A DNA stretch of 64,000 nucleotides from JAAXHH01 sp965225915 (GCA_965225915.1 OZ245326.1:1798001-1862000); one strand, 5' to 3'; positions 51,855 to 61,497 are shown, counted from the first letter of the stretch. Numbers and translations: made by a program. The notes: a model not told the origin generated them from the sequence alone.

Positions 51855-52802
51855 CTACTTTACGGCGTGGTAGACGGCCTTGGATATCTGGATGTCCTGT
51901 ACCGCGACGCCCGTCGAATCGGCTATTGTGATCTGCTCGTCGGAAGTGCGGCCAAGGGAAGGATCCTGGATCACGTTTCCGAGCTCGACCACCCGATCCT
52001 CGGTTATGGCGCCCGCCTTCATCGCCTGTGCGATCTCGCCCCGCAGCCTGCACTGGGGGATACTGTCCGCCACGATCACGTCGGCTTTTGCCAGAACACC
52101 GGGATCGAGTTCGATTTTATCCGGTGTATCCGATCCCATGGCGGTGATATGGGTCCCGGGGCGGATCTGGTCGGCGTTCAGTAGCGGTATCAGGGACGGG
52201 GTTGACATGATGATGAAATTGCTTTCCGCCGCTACGGCACCGGCATCTCGCGTCGTCTCCACGGTGTACCCCTGGACTTCCAGGTCACTCTTGTAGGAAG
52301 CCATGCTCTCGGCCGACCGGCCCCAAGCGATCACGTCCGTGCAGTCGACGTACCCCTTGAGGTATTCGACCTGCATGCGTGCCTGCAAACCGGTGCCGAA
52401 TATGCCGATTCGGCTGATGTTCTTCGGTGCCAGGGCCTTGGCCACGACGGGCCCCATAGCGGCCGTGCGCACGTTGGTGAGGTATCCCTGGTCGAGCAGA
52501 AACGCCACGGGCTCCCCCGTCCGCTGGTTGAAAATCAGCATCATGCCCTGGACGCGGGGAAGGCCGAGGCTGGGATTGTCGTCGAATCCGGACGCGAGTT
52601 TAATGACGTAGTAATCGTCGTCGTTGATCGCGCCGTACTTGATATGCACGTTTCCGGGGGGATCCTCGAAGTGTAGCTCGCCAACGGGGGGCACCTGCAC
52701 CTTCCCCTGCGAATAGGCGACGAAACCGTCTTCGATATCCTGTATGACGTCTATGCCATTTACGGCTTCCTTGATACGGTCCAGTTCGACGATGAGCGGC
52801 AT
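51855..52802 (-). CDS. Ornithine cyclodeaminase/mu-crystallin family protein
   Basis: A 315-residue NAD(P)-dependent OCD-family protein. The Rossmann motif GIFGTGLQARMQVEYL and the ITAMGSDTPDKIELDP loop carrying an active-site Asp are present. Family members include ornithine cyclodeaminase, alanine dehydrogenase and ketimine reductase. As the first gene of a PLP-enzyme operon, a ketimine reductase or amino-acid dehydrogenase role is plausible. The gap before the next gene downstream is 30 bases. Confidence 0.88.
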   Translation of the reverse strand: MPLIVELDRIKEAVNGIDVIQDIEDGFVAYSQGKVQVPPVGELHFEDPPGNVHIKYGAINDDDYYVIKLASGFDDNPSLGLPRVQGMMLIFNQRTGEPVAFLLDQGYLTNVRTAAMGPVVAKALAPKNISRIGIFGTGLQARMQVEYLKGYVDCTDVIAWGRSAESMASYKSDLEVQGYTVETTRDAGAVAAESNFIIMSTPSLIPLLNADQIRPGTHITAMGSDTPDKIELDPGVLAKADVIVADSIPQCRLRGEIAQAMKAGAITEDRVVELGNVIQDPSLGRTSDEQITIADSTGVAVQDIQISKAVYHAVK

Positions 52803-53005
52803 GATCAGACTCCTCCCGACAGTCTAGTTAATTAGAGATTATGCTCGGTGCAGCAGGCATGTATAACGCATAAACAAAATGAGCCAATAAAATAACGATC
52901 ACCCGCGTTAAAGTCAAACAAAACCGGGCGGATATTGCGTCTTGAAGCCATGTCGCGATGCCCCGGCCGTTTGCCGCGGCACACCAGCCTGGCGGGCATA
53001 TTGTA

Positions 53006-53034
53006 TTGACAAAACCGGTCACTTGCCGCACAAT
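53006..53034 (+). promoter_or_regulatory. Promoter of the ABC ATPase/LptD unit
   Basis: TTGACA at 53006-53011 and CACAAT at 53029-53034 are 17 bases apart, giving a start near 53041 and a leader of about 40 bases before the ATG at 53082. GGAGG lies before the ATG. The rest of the 279-base gap from 52803 is AT-rich with no gene. Confidence 0.55.
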
Positions 53035-53081
53035 ATGGGAGTCCCGCAGACATACCGACAGGTTCCAGGAGGAATACCTGC

Positions 53082-54182
53082 ATGGCGGATGTGGTCCTGA
53101 AGAACGTGGAAAAGCGGTTCGACAAGAACACGGTAGTCCGTAACGTCAACCTGGAAATCAAGAACCGGGAGTTCGTCGTGCTTGTCGGCCCCTCCGGCTG
53201 CGGCAAGTCCACATCGCTTCGAATGATCGCCGGTCTGGAAGAAGTGACGTCCGGCGAGATTCATATTGATGGAAAACGCGTGAATGACGTCCCGCCGAAG
53301 GACCGGGACATCGCCATGGTGTTCCAGAACTACGCGCTGTATCCCCATATGACGGTATACGAGAACATGGCCTTCGGGCTCAAGCTGCGAAAGTATCCCC
53401 GCTCCGAGATCAAGGCGCGGGTCAACGAGACCGCTGGCATCCTGGGCATCGGACACCTCCTCGCACGCAAACCGAAAGCACTCTCCGGCGGTGAACGGCA
53501 GCGCGTGGCGGTGGGCCGCGCCATCGTGCGAAAACCCAAGGTTTTTCTCTTCGACGAACCGCTTTCGAACCTGGATGCCAAGTTGCGCGTGCAGATGCGG
53601 ACGGAAATCAGCAAGCTGCATAACCGTCTCGAAGCGACCATTGTCTACGTCACCCACGACCAGGTAGAAGCCATGACCATGGGCGACCGCATCGCCGTGA
53701 TGAAAGACGGCGAGGTACAGCAGGTCGCCGCTCCCCTCGAGCTCTACGAGAAACCGGTGAACCGGTTCGTCGCGGGTTTCATCGGCAGCCCGGGCATGAA
53801 CTTCCTGGAGGGAAGGGTCGTATACAATAACGGACATGCGGAGTTCGACGAAGGCAGTCTCCGGCTGCCCATCCCCGACGGCATGGGGGAAGCCCTGGCG
53901 CCATGGCGGGACAAGGAGATCACTTTCGGCATCCGGCCGGAAGACATCACCTCCACAGATTCGAATAAGGACTGGAAAGAAGCTCACCAGATACGGGCAA
54001 CCGTCGAAGTGGTGGAACCCATGGGAAGCGAAACATTTCTGTACATGACCACCGGCCGGTATCCGTTCATCGCCAGGGTGGACGCCTTCGTGAACCCAGA
54101 CATAAACACCGAAATGCCGCTCCTCGTTAACATGGCCAGGGCCCACTTCTTCTCCAGGGACGATGAGGCGGCGATCGTCTGA
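53082..54182 (+). CDS. Sugar-type ABC transporter ATP-binding protein (UgpC/MsmK family)
   Basis: A 366-residue ATPase with Walker A GPSGCGKST (36-44), signature LSGGERQR, Walker B VFLFDEPLSNLD, the switch VTHDQ and a C-terminal TOBE/MOP domain (FGIRPEDI). This is the shared-subunit type that energises CUT1 carbohydrate importers. No permease or binding-protein gene is beside it, so it is an orphan that may serve several importers. It lies 14 bases before the LptD-like gene. Confidence 0.93.
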   Translation: MADVVLKNVEKRFDKNTVVRNVNLEIKNREFVVLVGPSGCGKSTSLRMIAGLEEVTSGEIHIDGKRVNDVPPKDRDIAMVFQNYALYPHMTVYENMAFGLKLRKYPRSEIKARVNETAGILGIGHLLARKPKALSGGERQRVAVGRAIVRKPKVFLFDEPLSNLDAKLRVQMRTEISKLHNRLEATIVYVTHDQVEAMTMGDRIAVMKDGEVQQVAAPLELYEKPVNRFVAGFIGSPGMNFLEGRVVYNNGHAEFDEGSLRLPIPDGMGEALAPWRDKEITFGIRPEDITSTDSNKDWKEAHQIRATVEVVEPMGSETFLYMTTGRYPFIARVDAFVNPDINTEMPLLVNMARAHFFSRDDEAAIV

Positions 54183-54196
54183 TTGGTGAGTGCCGC

Positions 54197-56767
54197 ATGC
54201 CGCCCCGTTTCATACTTTTCCTCCTGCTGGTCTGTACTCCCGGACTATCCTTTTCCCAGGTTCCTTCCAGCCGCGAACGTCCCGCCAGAGCGCCGTCCGA
54301 CACTACGAGCCGCCCGGGCATCGAATACACCGCGGACTCCATCACCTACGAATTCAGCGACAGCACGCTAGTGCTTTCCGGCCGGGCCGCCTTGCGGTAC
54401 GGCGAAATCGAGCTGAAGGCCGGCCAGGTGAAGTATCACACCCATTCCGAACTGCTGACCGCGGATTTCCTGCCCGATACCACTGGCGTGACAGCCACCG
54501 CCAATACCCGTCCTACGCTGAAAAACGCCGGCGGCACACTGGTCGGGGAACGCATGCAGTACGATCTCAAAACCCGCGAGGGACAGGTATGGAAAGGCCG
54601 TACCGAATACGAAGAGGGTTTCTTCGATGGCGATCATATACGGCTGAATTCCGACCGGACCTTTGAAATCGACGGAGGAACTTATACCACCTGCGACAAC
54701 CCCAATCATCTGCACTACTACCTGAAGATCGGCCGGGCCCGGATCGTTCCGGACGACAAGGCCGTCGTGCGAAACGTAACCGGTTACGTTTTCGGCATAC
54801 CGGTTTTTTATCTTCCCGCGTATGTCTTCTCTGTAAAACGGGGCCGGCATTCGGGGCTCACTATACCGAGTTACGGAAACGGCGAGCGGGAAGGCCGATA
54901 CCTGCGCAACGTCGGTTACTACTGGGCGCCGAACGAATACCTGGACTTAAAAGTCACGGGCGACGTTGAAGCCAAGACCGGGTTCCTGCTGAAACAGCGG
55001 GTACAGTATCGAAAGGACCGCCGGCTCAGGGGCACGGTGAGCGGATCATGGCGGTCTGAATTCGGCGGCAAGACGACGGGTTGGGATTTCTCCGCCCGGC
55101 ACTGGCAGCAACCCGCACCTGGATTGACGGTGAGGGGACAGGCCGCCTTCGCAAAGTCACTGCAATACCTTCATTCGACGACGAGAGGGACGGATCCCGG
55201 TCGCCTGCGATCCACAACACGTTCCGGCTTCTCGGTAAACAGGCGATGGGGTCAGAACAGCCTCGATCTGAACGTGTCCTCCACCAGTACCGACGGCAGG
55301 CCGAGCCGGCCGGCCTCCACATTGAGTTTTCGGTTCGCGACGCGTCCAATTTTCAAACCGTCGCGCGATCAGTATCGCCGTGGCAGCATGCCCGACTTCA
55401 ACCGGGTCCGTACGGACGATGACGCTCGATGGTACCATTCGATCCTGTTCGGTTTCAACAATTCGCTGAGAAACCGCAGGAACAGCGTACGGATCGGCAC
55501 GGACACGACCTATACGGTGGCGGGGGACAACACGACACAGGTGATCGCACCGAGATGGCGGCGCGACGTGAACCAGACCTTCAGTAACGTGTTCAACCTG
55601 AGCGCGCCGCAGAACCTGTTTGGCTGGCTCAAAATCCGTCCGCAAACCAGGTATACCCGGTCCTGGACGCAGATGTCCGGACGTGCTTTCGAACAGAAGG
55701 AAGAGCATTCGGTGGGCATGTCGGCAAATACGACGCTGTACGGCCTCTTTCAACCCAGGATCGGGCGGCTTACCGCGATACGACACGTGGTCACGCCCCT
55801 CGTCTCCTTTACCCAGTCCGGCCCGACCAATATCAGAAAGGCGGTGCGATTCTCCCTGGACAACATTCTTCAGGCCAAGACGGAACACGAGAACAGGGAA
55901 AAGAAGTACAACCTGATGTACGTTCGCTCCTCGGCATCCTACAACTTCCAAGCCCAAAATCGTCGTCTGTCCGACCTCGCTACCAGCGTGCGTATTCCGA
56001 ACCGACGGCTGAACGTGAACGTGACGCTGAACCATGATTTTTATGATCCAGAGAACGATGGATACCGGCGTCCATGGCTGGAACGCCTCGTGGTCAACAC
56101 GTCCCTGAACCTGGTGGGCTCACGCCGTTCGGACCGGCGCGGGCAGGACAGTGATTTAGGGGACGATCGCGGGTTTTCCGGAGATCGATACGGCGGAGAC
56201 GATCCCAGCATCGGCAGCGGGTCCTCCACGGGACTGTCCGGTTCAGGTGGACTCGACAGCGGGTTAGGATCCGGTAGCTACAGTGGCGGATTCGGTTCGG
56301 CAGGCAGCGGCAGCAGGTTAGATTCGGGTGGCTCCGGCGGCGGATTCGGCTCGTACGGCGGACTCGGCTACGACCGGTTCGACCAGCGATTCGGCCAGGT
56401 CAAGGGTCCATGGACGGTGAGACTGACCCACCGCTACGTAGTCCGGCGGACCAGTCCCGCCCAGGGATTCAGCACCAGCAGCCACGAAATCCGGGCCGTG
56501 AACCGTTTTAGCCTGAACGACATCACGGATCCGCTCAGGCTGTCCAATCCCGTGACCGACAACTGGCGCATTCAGCATGGAATGAACTATGACTACCGCC
56601 GCCGGAAGATCGTATCCCACAGCCTGGATTTCTACCGGCAGCTGCACTGCTGGGAGTTTACGCTGCGGTGGGTGCCCACCGGCATCAATAAGGGGATTTA
56701 CTTCCGGCTCAACATCGTGGCTCATCCGGACGTGAAAATCGAGCAGGAACGGCGGAGCGGGAGCTGA
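54197..56767 (+). CDS. lptD: LptD-like outer-membrane LPS assembly protein
   Basis: An 856-residue protein. A signal peptide (FILFLLLVCTPGLSFSQ) precedes an LptA-like beta-jellyroll (ALRYGEIELKAGQVKYHTHS; TTCDNPNHLHYYLKIGRARI) and then the beta-barrel (PVFYLPAYVFSVKRGRHSGL onward). Residues about 648-725 form a Gly/Ser-rich, Asp-containing insert not typical of LptD. LptD forms the outer-membrane pore that inserts LPS with LptE. This confirms a diderm cell envelope. The start codon lies 14 bases after the ATPase gene. Confidence 0.85.
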   Translation: MPPRFILFLLLVCTPGLSFSQVPSSRERPARAPSDTTSRPGIEYTADSITYEFSDSTLVLSGRAALRYGEIELKAGQVKYHTHSELLTADFLPDTTGVTATANTRPTLKNAGGTLVGERMQYDLKTREGQVWKGRTEYEEGFFDGDHIRLNSDRTFEIDGGTYTTCDNPNHLHYYLKIGRARIVPDDKAVVRNVTGYVFGIPVFYLPAYVFSVKRGRHSGLTIPSYGNGEREGRYLRNVGYYWAPNEYLDLKVTGDVEAKTGFLLKQRVQYRKDRRLRGTVSGSWRSEFGGKTTGWDFSARHWQQPAPGLTVRGQAAFAKSLQYLHSTTRGTDPGRLRSTTRSGFSVNRRWGQNSLDLNVSSTSTDGRPSRPASTLSFRFATRPIFKPSRDQYRRGSMPDFNRVRTDDDARWYHSILFGFNNSLRNRRNSVRIGTDTTYTVAGDNTTQVIAPRWRRDVNQTFSNVFNLSAPQNLFGWLKIRPQTRYTRSWTQMSGRAFEQKEEHSVGMSANTTLYGLFQPRIGRLTAIRHVVTPLVSFTQSGPTNIRKAVRFSLDNILQAKTEHENREKKYNLMYVRSSASYNFQAQNRRLSDLATSVRIPNRRLNVNVTLNHDFYDPENDGYRRPWLERLVVNTSLNLVGSRRSDRRGQDSDLGDDRGFSGDRYGGDDPSIGSGSSTGLSGSGGLDSGLGSGSYSGGFGSAGSGSRLDSGGSGGGFGSYGGLGYDRFDQRFGQVKGPWTVRLTHRYVVRRTSPAQGFSTSSHEIRAVNRFSLNDITDPLRLSNPVTDNWRIQHGMNYDYRRRKIVSHSLDFYRQLHCWEFTLRWVPTGINKGIYFRLNIVAHPDVKIEQERRSGS

Positions 56768-56770
56768 GGG

Positions 56771-57670
56771 TCAACCCAGGTGGGCGCGCTTGGCGAGGAA
56801 CGTCAGCAGGGCGTGGTCGAAAGGTGTGCCCGTGTCCAGGCAGAGATAGTCCGCGGAGTTTTCCCGGCATACGCGGGTATACAACTCGTCCTGTTCTTTC
56901 AGGTCGCCCAGGTACGCTTCGCGAATGGCGTGGGGATGGGTATACACCTCTTCCCCGGTCTCCATGTCACGGAAACGGACGGGACGCCGGAACGAAAACT
57001 CCTTCTCAGCGGGATCGAGCAGGCGGAAAACGATTACCTCGTGCTTGCGATGGCGGAAATGCCTGATGCTGGCGACAATGTCTTCCGGGTTGTCGAACAA
57101 ATCCGATATGATGATGATCAACCCGCGCCGCTTGATCCGTTCCGCCAGTGAGTGGAACGTCGACCGGCTCCGCGTTCCGGAACCCGCCGACGTCGCGTGC
57201 AGACGTTGCAGAATGGCGTGCAGGTGGTTTCGGATCGACCGCGGGGGAACGTATTGCCGGATGCGCTCGTCGTACAGCACCAAGCCGACGGAGTCCTGCT
57301 GGCTCAACATGAGGTAGGTGAGCGCAGCCGCCAGGTACTTGCCGTATTCCAGCTTGCTTATGCCCTTCGACGCGTAGTCCATCGACGCGCTGACGTCCAG
57401 GAAGATATAGGATTTCAGGTTGGTTTCTTCTTCGTATTCCTTGATGTAGAACCGGTCGGACTTGGCGAATACCTTCCAATCGATATTCTTGATGGGATCG
57501 CCGGGCATGTACTGCCGATGTTGCGCGTACTCGACGCTGAATCCATGGTAGGGGCTGCTGTGCAGCCCGGCGATGAACCCTTCCACGACCAGCCTGGCCT
57601 TGAGGTCAAGTCGCGCGAGCCGGGACACGGTTATCGGATCGAGATATTTACGATAGTCTGGCGTGTTCAT
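56771..57670 (-). CDS. DUF58 domain protein
   Basis: A 299-residue DUF58 protein. The N-terminal EYAQHRQYMPGDPIKNIDWKV is the family's RxYxxGDxxRxIDW-type motif, and YIFLDVSASMDY starts a von-Willebrand-A-like region. It pairs with a MoxR-type AAA+ ATPase 20 bases upstream, a widespread pairing thought to work in metal-ion or protein-complex maturation. It is convergent with, and 3 bases from, the LptD-like gene. Confidence 0.9.
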   Translation of the reverse strand: MNTPDYRKYLDPITVSRLARLDLKARLVVEGFIAGLHSSPYHGFSVEYAQHRQYMPGDPIKNIDWKVFAKSDRFYIKEYEEETNLKSYIFLDVSASMDYASKGISKLEYGKYLAAALTYLMLSQQDSVGLVLYDERIRQYVPPRSIRNHLHAILQRLHATSAGSGTRSRSTFHSLAERIKRRGLIIIISDLFDNPEDIVASIRHFRHRKHEVIVFRLLDPAEKEFSFRRPVRFRDMETGEEVYTHPHAIREAYLGDLKEQDELYTRVCRENSADYLCLDTGTPFDHALLTFLAKRAHLG

Positions 57671-57690
57671 GGACTTCCGGGAAGCGTGAA

Positions 57691-58704
57691 TCAGGCCTGG
57701 GACGCTTTCATCTCGTCCACAAGCTGAGTGATGATGTCATGGGCGCTGACCCCGTCCGCGTCGGCGTTGAAATTGGTCACGATGCGGTGTCTCAGCACCG
57801 GCAGGGCCAGGGCGCGCACGTCTTCAGGCGAAGGCGTGTAGCTTCCCATGAGTACCGCTCGCGCCTTGGCGCCAAGCAACAGGTACTGGGAAGCCCTCGG
57901 CCCAGCGCCCCAGCTGACCCTGTCCCGGATGTACGACGGGGCGTCCGGTTCGTTCGGACGGGTCATGCGCGCCAGGGAAACCGCGTATTCAACGACGTGG
58001 TCCGCCACGGGCACCCTTCGGACCAGTTGCTGAAGTTTATTTACATCGCTCCCCGTGAGGATATGATCGGGAACGGCTTCCTGCACACTCGTCGTGCTCC
58101 GGGCGATTTCGATCTCTTCGTCGCGAGAGGGATAGTCCATGTAGATACTGAACATGAAGCGGTCCAACTGTGCCTCGGGCAGGGGATAGGTGCCTTCCTG
58201 TTCGATGGGATTCTGCGTGGCCAGGACGAAAAACGGTTCGTCGAGCTTCATGGATTCGCCCGCGGCGGTCACTTCGTGCTCCTGCATAGCCTGCAACAGG
58301 GCGGCCTGGGTCTTCGGCGGCGTGCGGTTGACCTCGTCGGCCAGGATCACGTTGGCGAATATCGGTCCCCGGATGAACTTGAACTCCCGGTGACCGGTCG
58401 TCCGGTCCTCTTCCAGGATTTCCGTTCCAGTAATGTCGGAAGGCATCAGGTCAGGCGTGAACTGTATGCGGTTGAACTTGAGATCGAGCGTGTTGGAGAG
58501 GGTATTGATCAGGAGAGTCTTGGCCAGGCCCGGCACGCCGATCAGCAGCGCGTGCCCATTGGCCAGGAGGACGGTCAGCAGTTGCTGTACCACGTCCTGC
58601 TGGCCGATGATGACCTTGGCAATCTCCTTCCGGATGCTATCGCCCGCCTCTTTCAGTTCTTCCACGATCTTCAAATCGTCGTCGTGCCGCTGTTCGTCTG
58701 CCAT
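57691..58704 (-). CDS. MoxR-family AAA+ ATPase
   Basis: A 337-residue MoxR ATPase: Walker A GVPGLAKT, Walker B VILADEVNRTPPKTQAALL, and the sensor region FVLATQNPIEQEGTYPLPEAQLDRFM. It acts as a chaperone-like ATPase with the downstream DUF58 protein. The ATG at 58704 is preferred because AAGGA lies upstream; the longer frame from 58791 would translate the tandem repeat at 58734-58781 as protein. Confidence 0.93.
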   Translation of the reverse strand: MADEQRHDDDLKIVEELKEAGDSIRKEIAKVIIGQQDVVQQLLTVLLANGHALLIGVPGLAKTLLINTLSNTLDLKFNRIQFTPDLMPSDITGTEILEEDRTTGHREFKFIRGPIFANVILADEVNRTPPKTQAALLQAMQEHEVTAAGESMKLDEPFFVLATQNPIEQEGTYPLPEAQLDRFMFSIYMDYPSRDEEIEIARSTTSVQEAVPDHILTGSDVNKLQQLVRRVPVADHVVEYAVSLARMTRPNEPDAPSYIRDRVSWGAGPRASQYLLLGAKARAVLMGSYTPSPEDVRALALPVLRHRIVTNFNADADGVSAHDIITQLVDEMKASQA

Positions 58705-58733
58705 TTGCGCATCCTTAGAAGATGAGATTCCAG

Positions 58734-58781
58734 TGTGGTCTGAACGGACCGTAGTTCTGTGGTCTGAACGGACCGTACTTC
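58734..58781. repeat. Two tandem 24-base repeats with an imperfect dyad, upstream of moxR-like gene
   Basis: Copies at 58734-58757 and 58758-58781 differ by one base. Each has GGTCTGAACGGACC, a dyad with GGTC/GACC arms. They lie 30-77 bases before the MoxR-type start, where an operator would be expected. Confidence 0.6.
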
Positions 58782-58934
58782 CCCAAAACAACCCCCGTCA
58801 AAATACAAGCATATGAGGCAGGCTATCAAGAAGATTAAAACGCCTCGGTTCGCTAAAGGGGTTCCCGTTCTTCCGATGCCGCTGGATTTCGGGGTCCGGT
58901 TGACAGTCATCGGGGAACGGGCGATTTCAATGGA

Positions 58935-60026
58935 TTACTCGTCCCATACCGCCCGGGGTCCGTCCACGTAATCCAGGAAGCGGTCCGCTATGGCGGCCTC
59001 TCGCGTATCACCGGTATGAATGACGACGCGCCACCGGAAGGTGGTTTCCGTGTCCGCCGCACAGTGATGGTCGTCCCAGATCATCCAGCAGTTCGCGGCG
59101 AACAGTCCGTACCCTCGCACGTGCCAGGCCGTGGGGTACCGGAGATTGTCCGGGTGGTCGAACACGGCGAATCCGGCGGTTTTGTCGCCGACCGGTCCGC
59201 AATAGTCCATCCAATGGGCCCGCCGGGACCAGCATCCGGCCTCGTCGCCGGCGCCGTAGGCATTGCACATCCGGCCATCGCCCGAGGTGTTCATGGTGGG
59301 GTTGACGCGGATGCTCAGGAATCCGCCTTCTTTCGTGGAACCGATCGTAACGGGACCCTGATCGGTGATCAGGGTGAAGACGACATCCAGTACCACGGCG
59401 TCGCGGTCGGTATCGAAGAGGCGGTACCACCGGCGGTCGGACATCAGGGGCCGGTCTCCCTCGTACCACGTGTTGCCCGTGGCGATGGAAAGCGACAGGG
59501 GCCCTTGACTGATGGACATTTCGTTCTGAACGGTCCGGCCGAACCCGGCCCGGTCGAATTCCCCCCAGCAGTCCACCCCGTTAATGGCGCCCTGCATCAG
59601 GGTAAGTCCCCGCTGCCAGGGATGCTCCCCATCGCTGTAAGCCGGCAGCGGTTCCCTCAGCATGTTAACGCCGCCCGGCGTAATTATGGGATTGATGAAG
59701 GGCTTGGGATATCCGGCACCGTGGTGGAAGGTCATGAACGGCGCTCCGCCCAGCGATATCTCCACCCGGTCTTCGCGGCATTCGTGGTTTATGCCGCAGA
59801 GAGGCGTCCCATCGTCGATGGCGGTCGCTTCCCAGGTTGACTCTTCGCCCGCTTCCATGGAAGTCAGGATGGCATGGTAAATCGGCGACAGTGGATCCCG
59901 TTCGGCGATCAGGTTTGCCCCGTTCCGTGCGGACAGGCTAAGTACCGGGGCGTTACAACCCTCGGGCGCCGGGATGGAGGCCAGGTTGGCTGATCTGGAT
60001 CTTGGCGAGGCCAGGGTCAATCTCAT
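58935..60026 (-). CDS. DUF6807 (PmoA-family) protein
   Basis: A 363-residue protein of the DUF6807 family, often labelled 'PmoA family' by name only. It has HPWQRGLTLMQGAINGVDCW and WMDYCGPVGDKTAGFAVFDHP, which are characteristic. The family has a galactose-mutarotase-like beta-sandwich look and occurs in glycan-degradation loci. It is the last gene of the minus-strand group from 64 kb. Methane oxidation is not implied. Confidence 0.82.
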   Translation of the reverse strand: MRLTLASPRSRSANLASIPAPEGCNAPVLSLSARNGANLIAERDPLSPIYHAILTSMEAGEESTWEATAIDDGTPLCGINHECREDRVEISLGGAPFMTFHHGAGYPKPFINPIITPGGVNMLREPLPAYSDGEHPWQRGLTLMQGAINGVDCWGEFDRAGFGRTVQNEMSISQGPLSLSIATGNTWYEGDRPLMSDRRWYRLFDTDRDAVVLDVVFTLITDQGPVTIGSTKEGGFLSIRVNPTMNTSGDGRMCNAYGAGDEAGCWSRRAHWMDYCGPVGDKTAGFAVFDHPDNLRYPTAWHVRGYGLFAANCWMIWDDHHCAADTETTFRWRVVIHTGDTREAAIADRFLDYVDGPRAVWDE

Positions 60027-60099
60027 GAAACTTTACTCTCCTTTACTTCAGTTCATTCAATGCAGCGTCGTATCATTTTGTTTCATTTTGGCGATCATT

Positions 60100-61470
60100 T
60101 TACTTCAGGGTTGCGATCATACGCTCCCGGACCAGGGATCGTATGACTTCTCCGAAGGAATCGAGGGTCAATGCGATGTCCTCTTCGGTATGGGCGGAGG
60201 AAGTGACGCCGCCCGTGTAAGAGACCAGATCTATGTTCCTGGCGAGCAGTGTCTTCTGGAATGCGGCGACCAGGGAAGCCGGGATCCCCTTCAGGACGTT
60301 CACGTCGCGGGTCAACAACTGTTCCCGGTCGGAGGCGCCGCTTCCCGGAAAGGCCTCGAGATAAACGTGGAAGATGGAAACGTCGCCGTAGACATAACCC
60401 GCCACCCGTTCCTCGTGGAGGATTTCATCCATGCCCCTCCGGAGACGTTCCGCCAGTTGGTTCGCCCTCACGTGGGGGATACCTGTGGCCACTCGTTTCA
60501 GGGTGGCGATACCTGCGGCGGTCGAAACCGGGTTGGCGTTGAAAGTGCCCAGGTGATGCACCCGTTCGTACCGGTCCCGGTGCGCGTCCCCGGTGTAGTC
60601 GAACACTTCCATGATATCGGCACGGCCCGCGACCACACCGCCCGGCATGCCTCCTGCCACGATTTTGCCGTGGAAACTCATGTCCGGCGTGATCCCGGAG
60701 TATTCCTGGTAACCTCCGGGGGCGTACCGGAAACCCGTAATGACTTCGTCGAAGAGCAGTAGCACGCCAAGGGCTCTGGTCAGATCGCGAAGCCCTTGGT
60801 TGAATGCCACCGTCAGGGGTTCGGTACCCCAGGAGGCGCCGGATGGCTCCAGCATGACGGCGGCAATGTCCCGGTCCTTTTCCAACAGGGCCGCGACCCG
60901 GTCGAGGTCGGCAGGGATGACTTCGATCGTGTCCAGCACGCCTTCGGGTATGCCCGCCGAGACGGGTTCGTTAAAGGGGATCATCGCGCCCTTGCCTACC
61001 CCGTCGTGCCATCCGCTGAAATGACCCTCGAAGCGCAACACCCTGGTCTTGCCAGTGTATGCCCGGGCAACGCGGAGCGCGAGCATGCTTCCCTCGGACC
61101 CCGAGTTCACGAAGCGCACGCGTTCGGCGCAGGGCACCAGCTTCTGAATCAGTTCGGCCCATTCCACCTGCATCGGATGATCATTGCCGAAATGGAATCC
61201 GAGATCGAGGGCGCCATGCATGGCCCGGCAGACCTCGGTCGGCGCGTGTCCCAGCAGCAGCGCGGCGTTGCCCATGCCGTAGTCGATATACTCCCGTCCG
61301 TCCTCGTCCCATTTTCGAGAGCCCGCCGCCCGGGACATGTACAACGGCAGGGGGTGTCCCCTGCGCAGATCGTGACCCACGCCGCCGGCCAGCGTTTCCA
61401 GGGCCCGGGAATACAGTTCCACCGCCTGTGGCTGGGTCTTCCTTTGCGCCTCGAATGTTACGTCACCCAT
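60100..61470 (-). CDS. Class III aminotransferase (glutamate-1-semialdehyde aminomutase-like)
   Basis: A 456-residue class III PLP enzyme. RFVNSGSEGSMLALRVARAYTG binds PLP phosphate, LLFDEVITGFRYAPGG gives the Asp, and SFHGKIVAGGMPGGVVAGR holds the Schiff-base Lys. It resembles HemL, but its context among scavenging genes and divergence suggest another amino-sugar or aldehyde substrate. A HemL role cannot be ruled out. It lies 27 bases after the ceramidase-like gene. Confidence 0.85.
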   Translation of the reverse strand: MGDVTFEAQRKTQPQAVELYSRALETLAGGVGHDLRRGHPLPLYMSRAAGSRKWDEDGREYIDYGMGNAALLLGHAPTEVCRAMHGALDLGFHFGNDHPMQVEWAELIQKLVPCAERVRFVNSGSEGSMLALRVARAYTGKTRVLRFEGHFSGWHDGVGKGAMIPFNEPVSAGIPEGVLDTIEVIPADLDRVAALLEKDRDIAAVMLEPSGASWGTEPLTVAFNQGLRDLTRALGVLLLFDEVITGFRYAPGGYQEYSGITPDMSFHGKIVAGGMPGGVVAGRADIMEVFDYTGDAHRDRYERVHHLGTFNANPVSTAAGIATLKRVATGIPHVRANQLAERLRRGMDEILHEERVAGYVYGDVSIFHVYLEAFPGSGASDREQLLTRDVNVLKGIPASLVAAFQKTLLARNIDLVSYTGGVTSSAHTEEDIALTLDSFGEVIRSLVRERMIATLK

Positions 61471-61497
61471 GTGGCAATCCTCGCTTAACCTATTCGA

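Noticed and set aside
58935..60026. Particulate methane monooxygenase subunit
   Set aside because: The 'PmoA family' label is a naming accident for DUF6807; no pmoB or pmoC genes, membrane helices or copper ligands are present.
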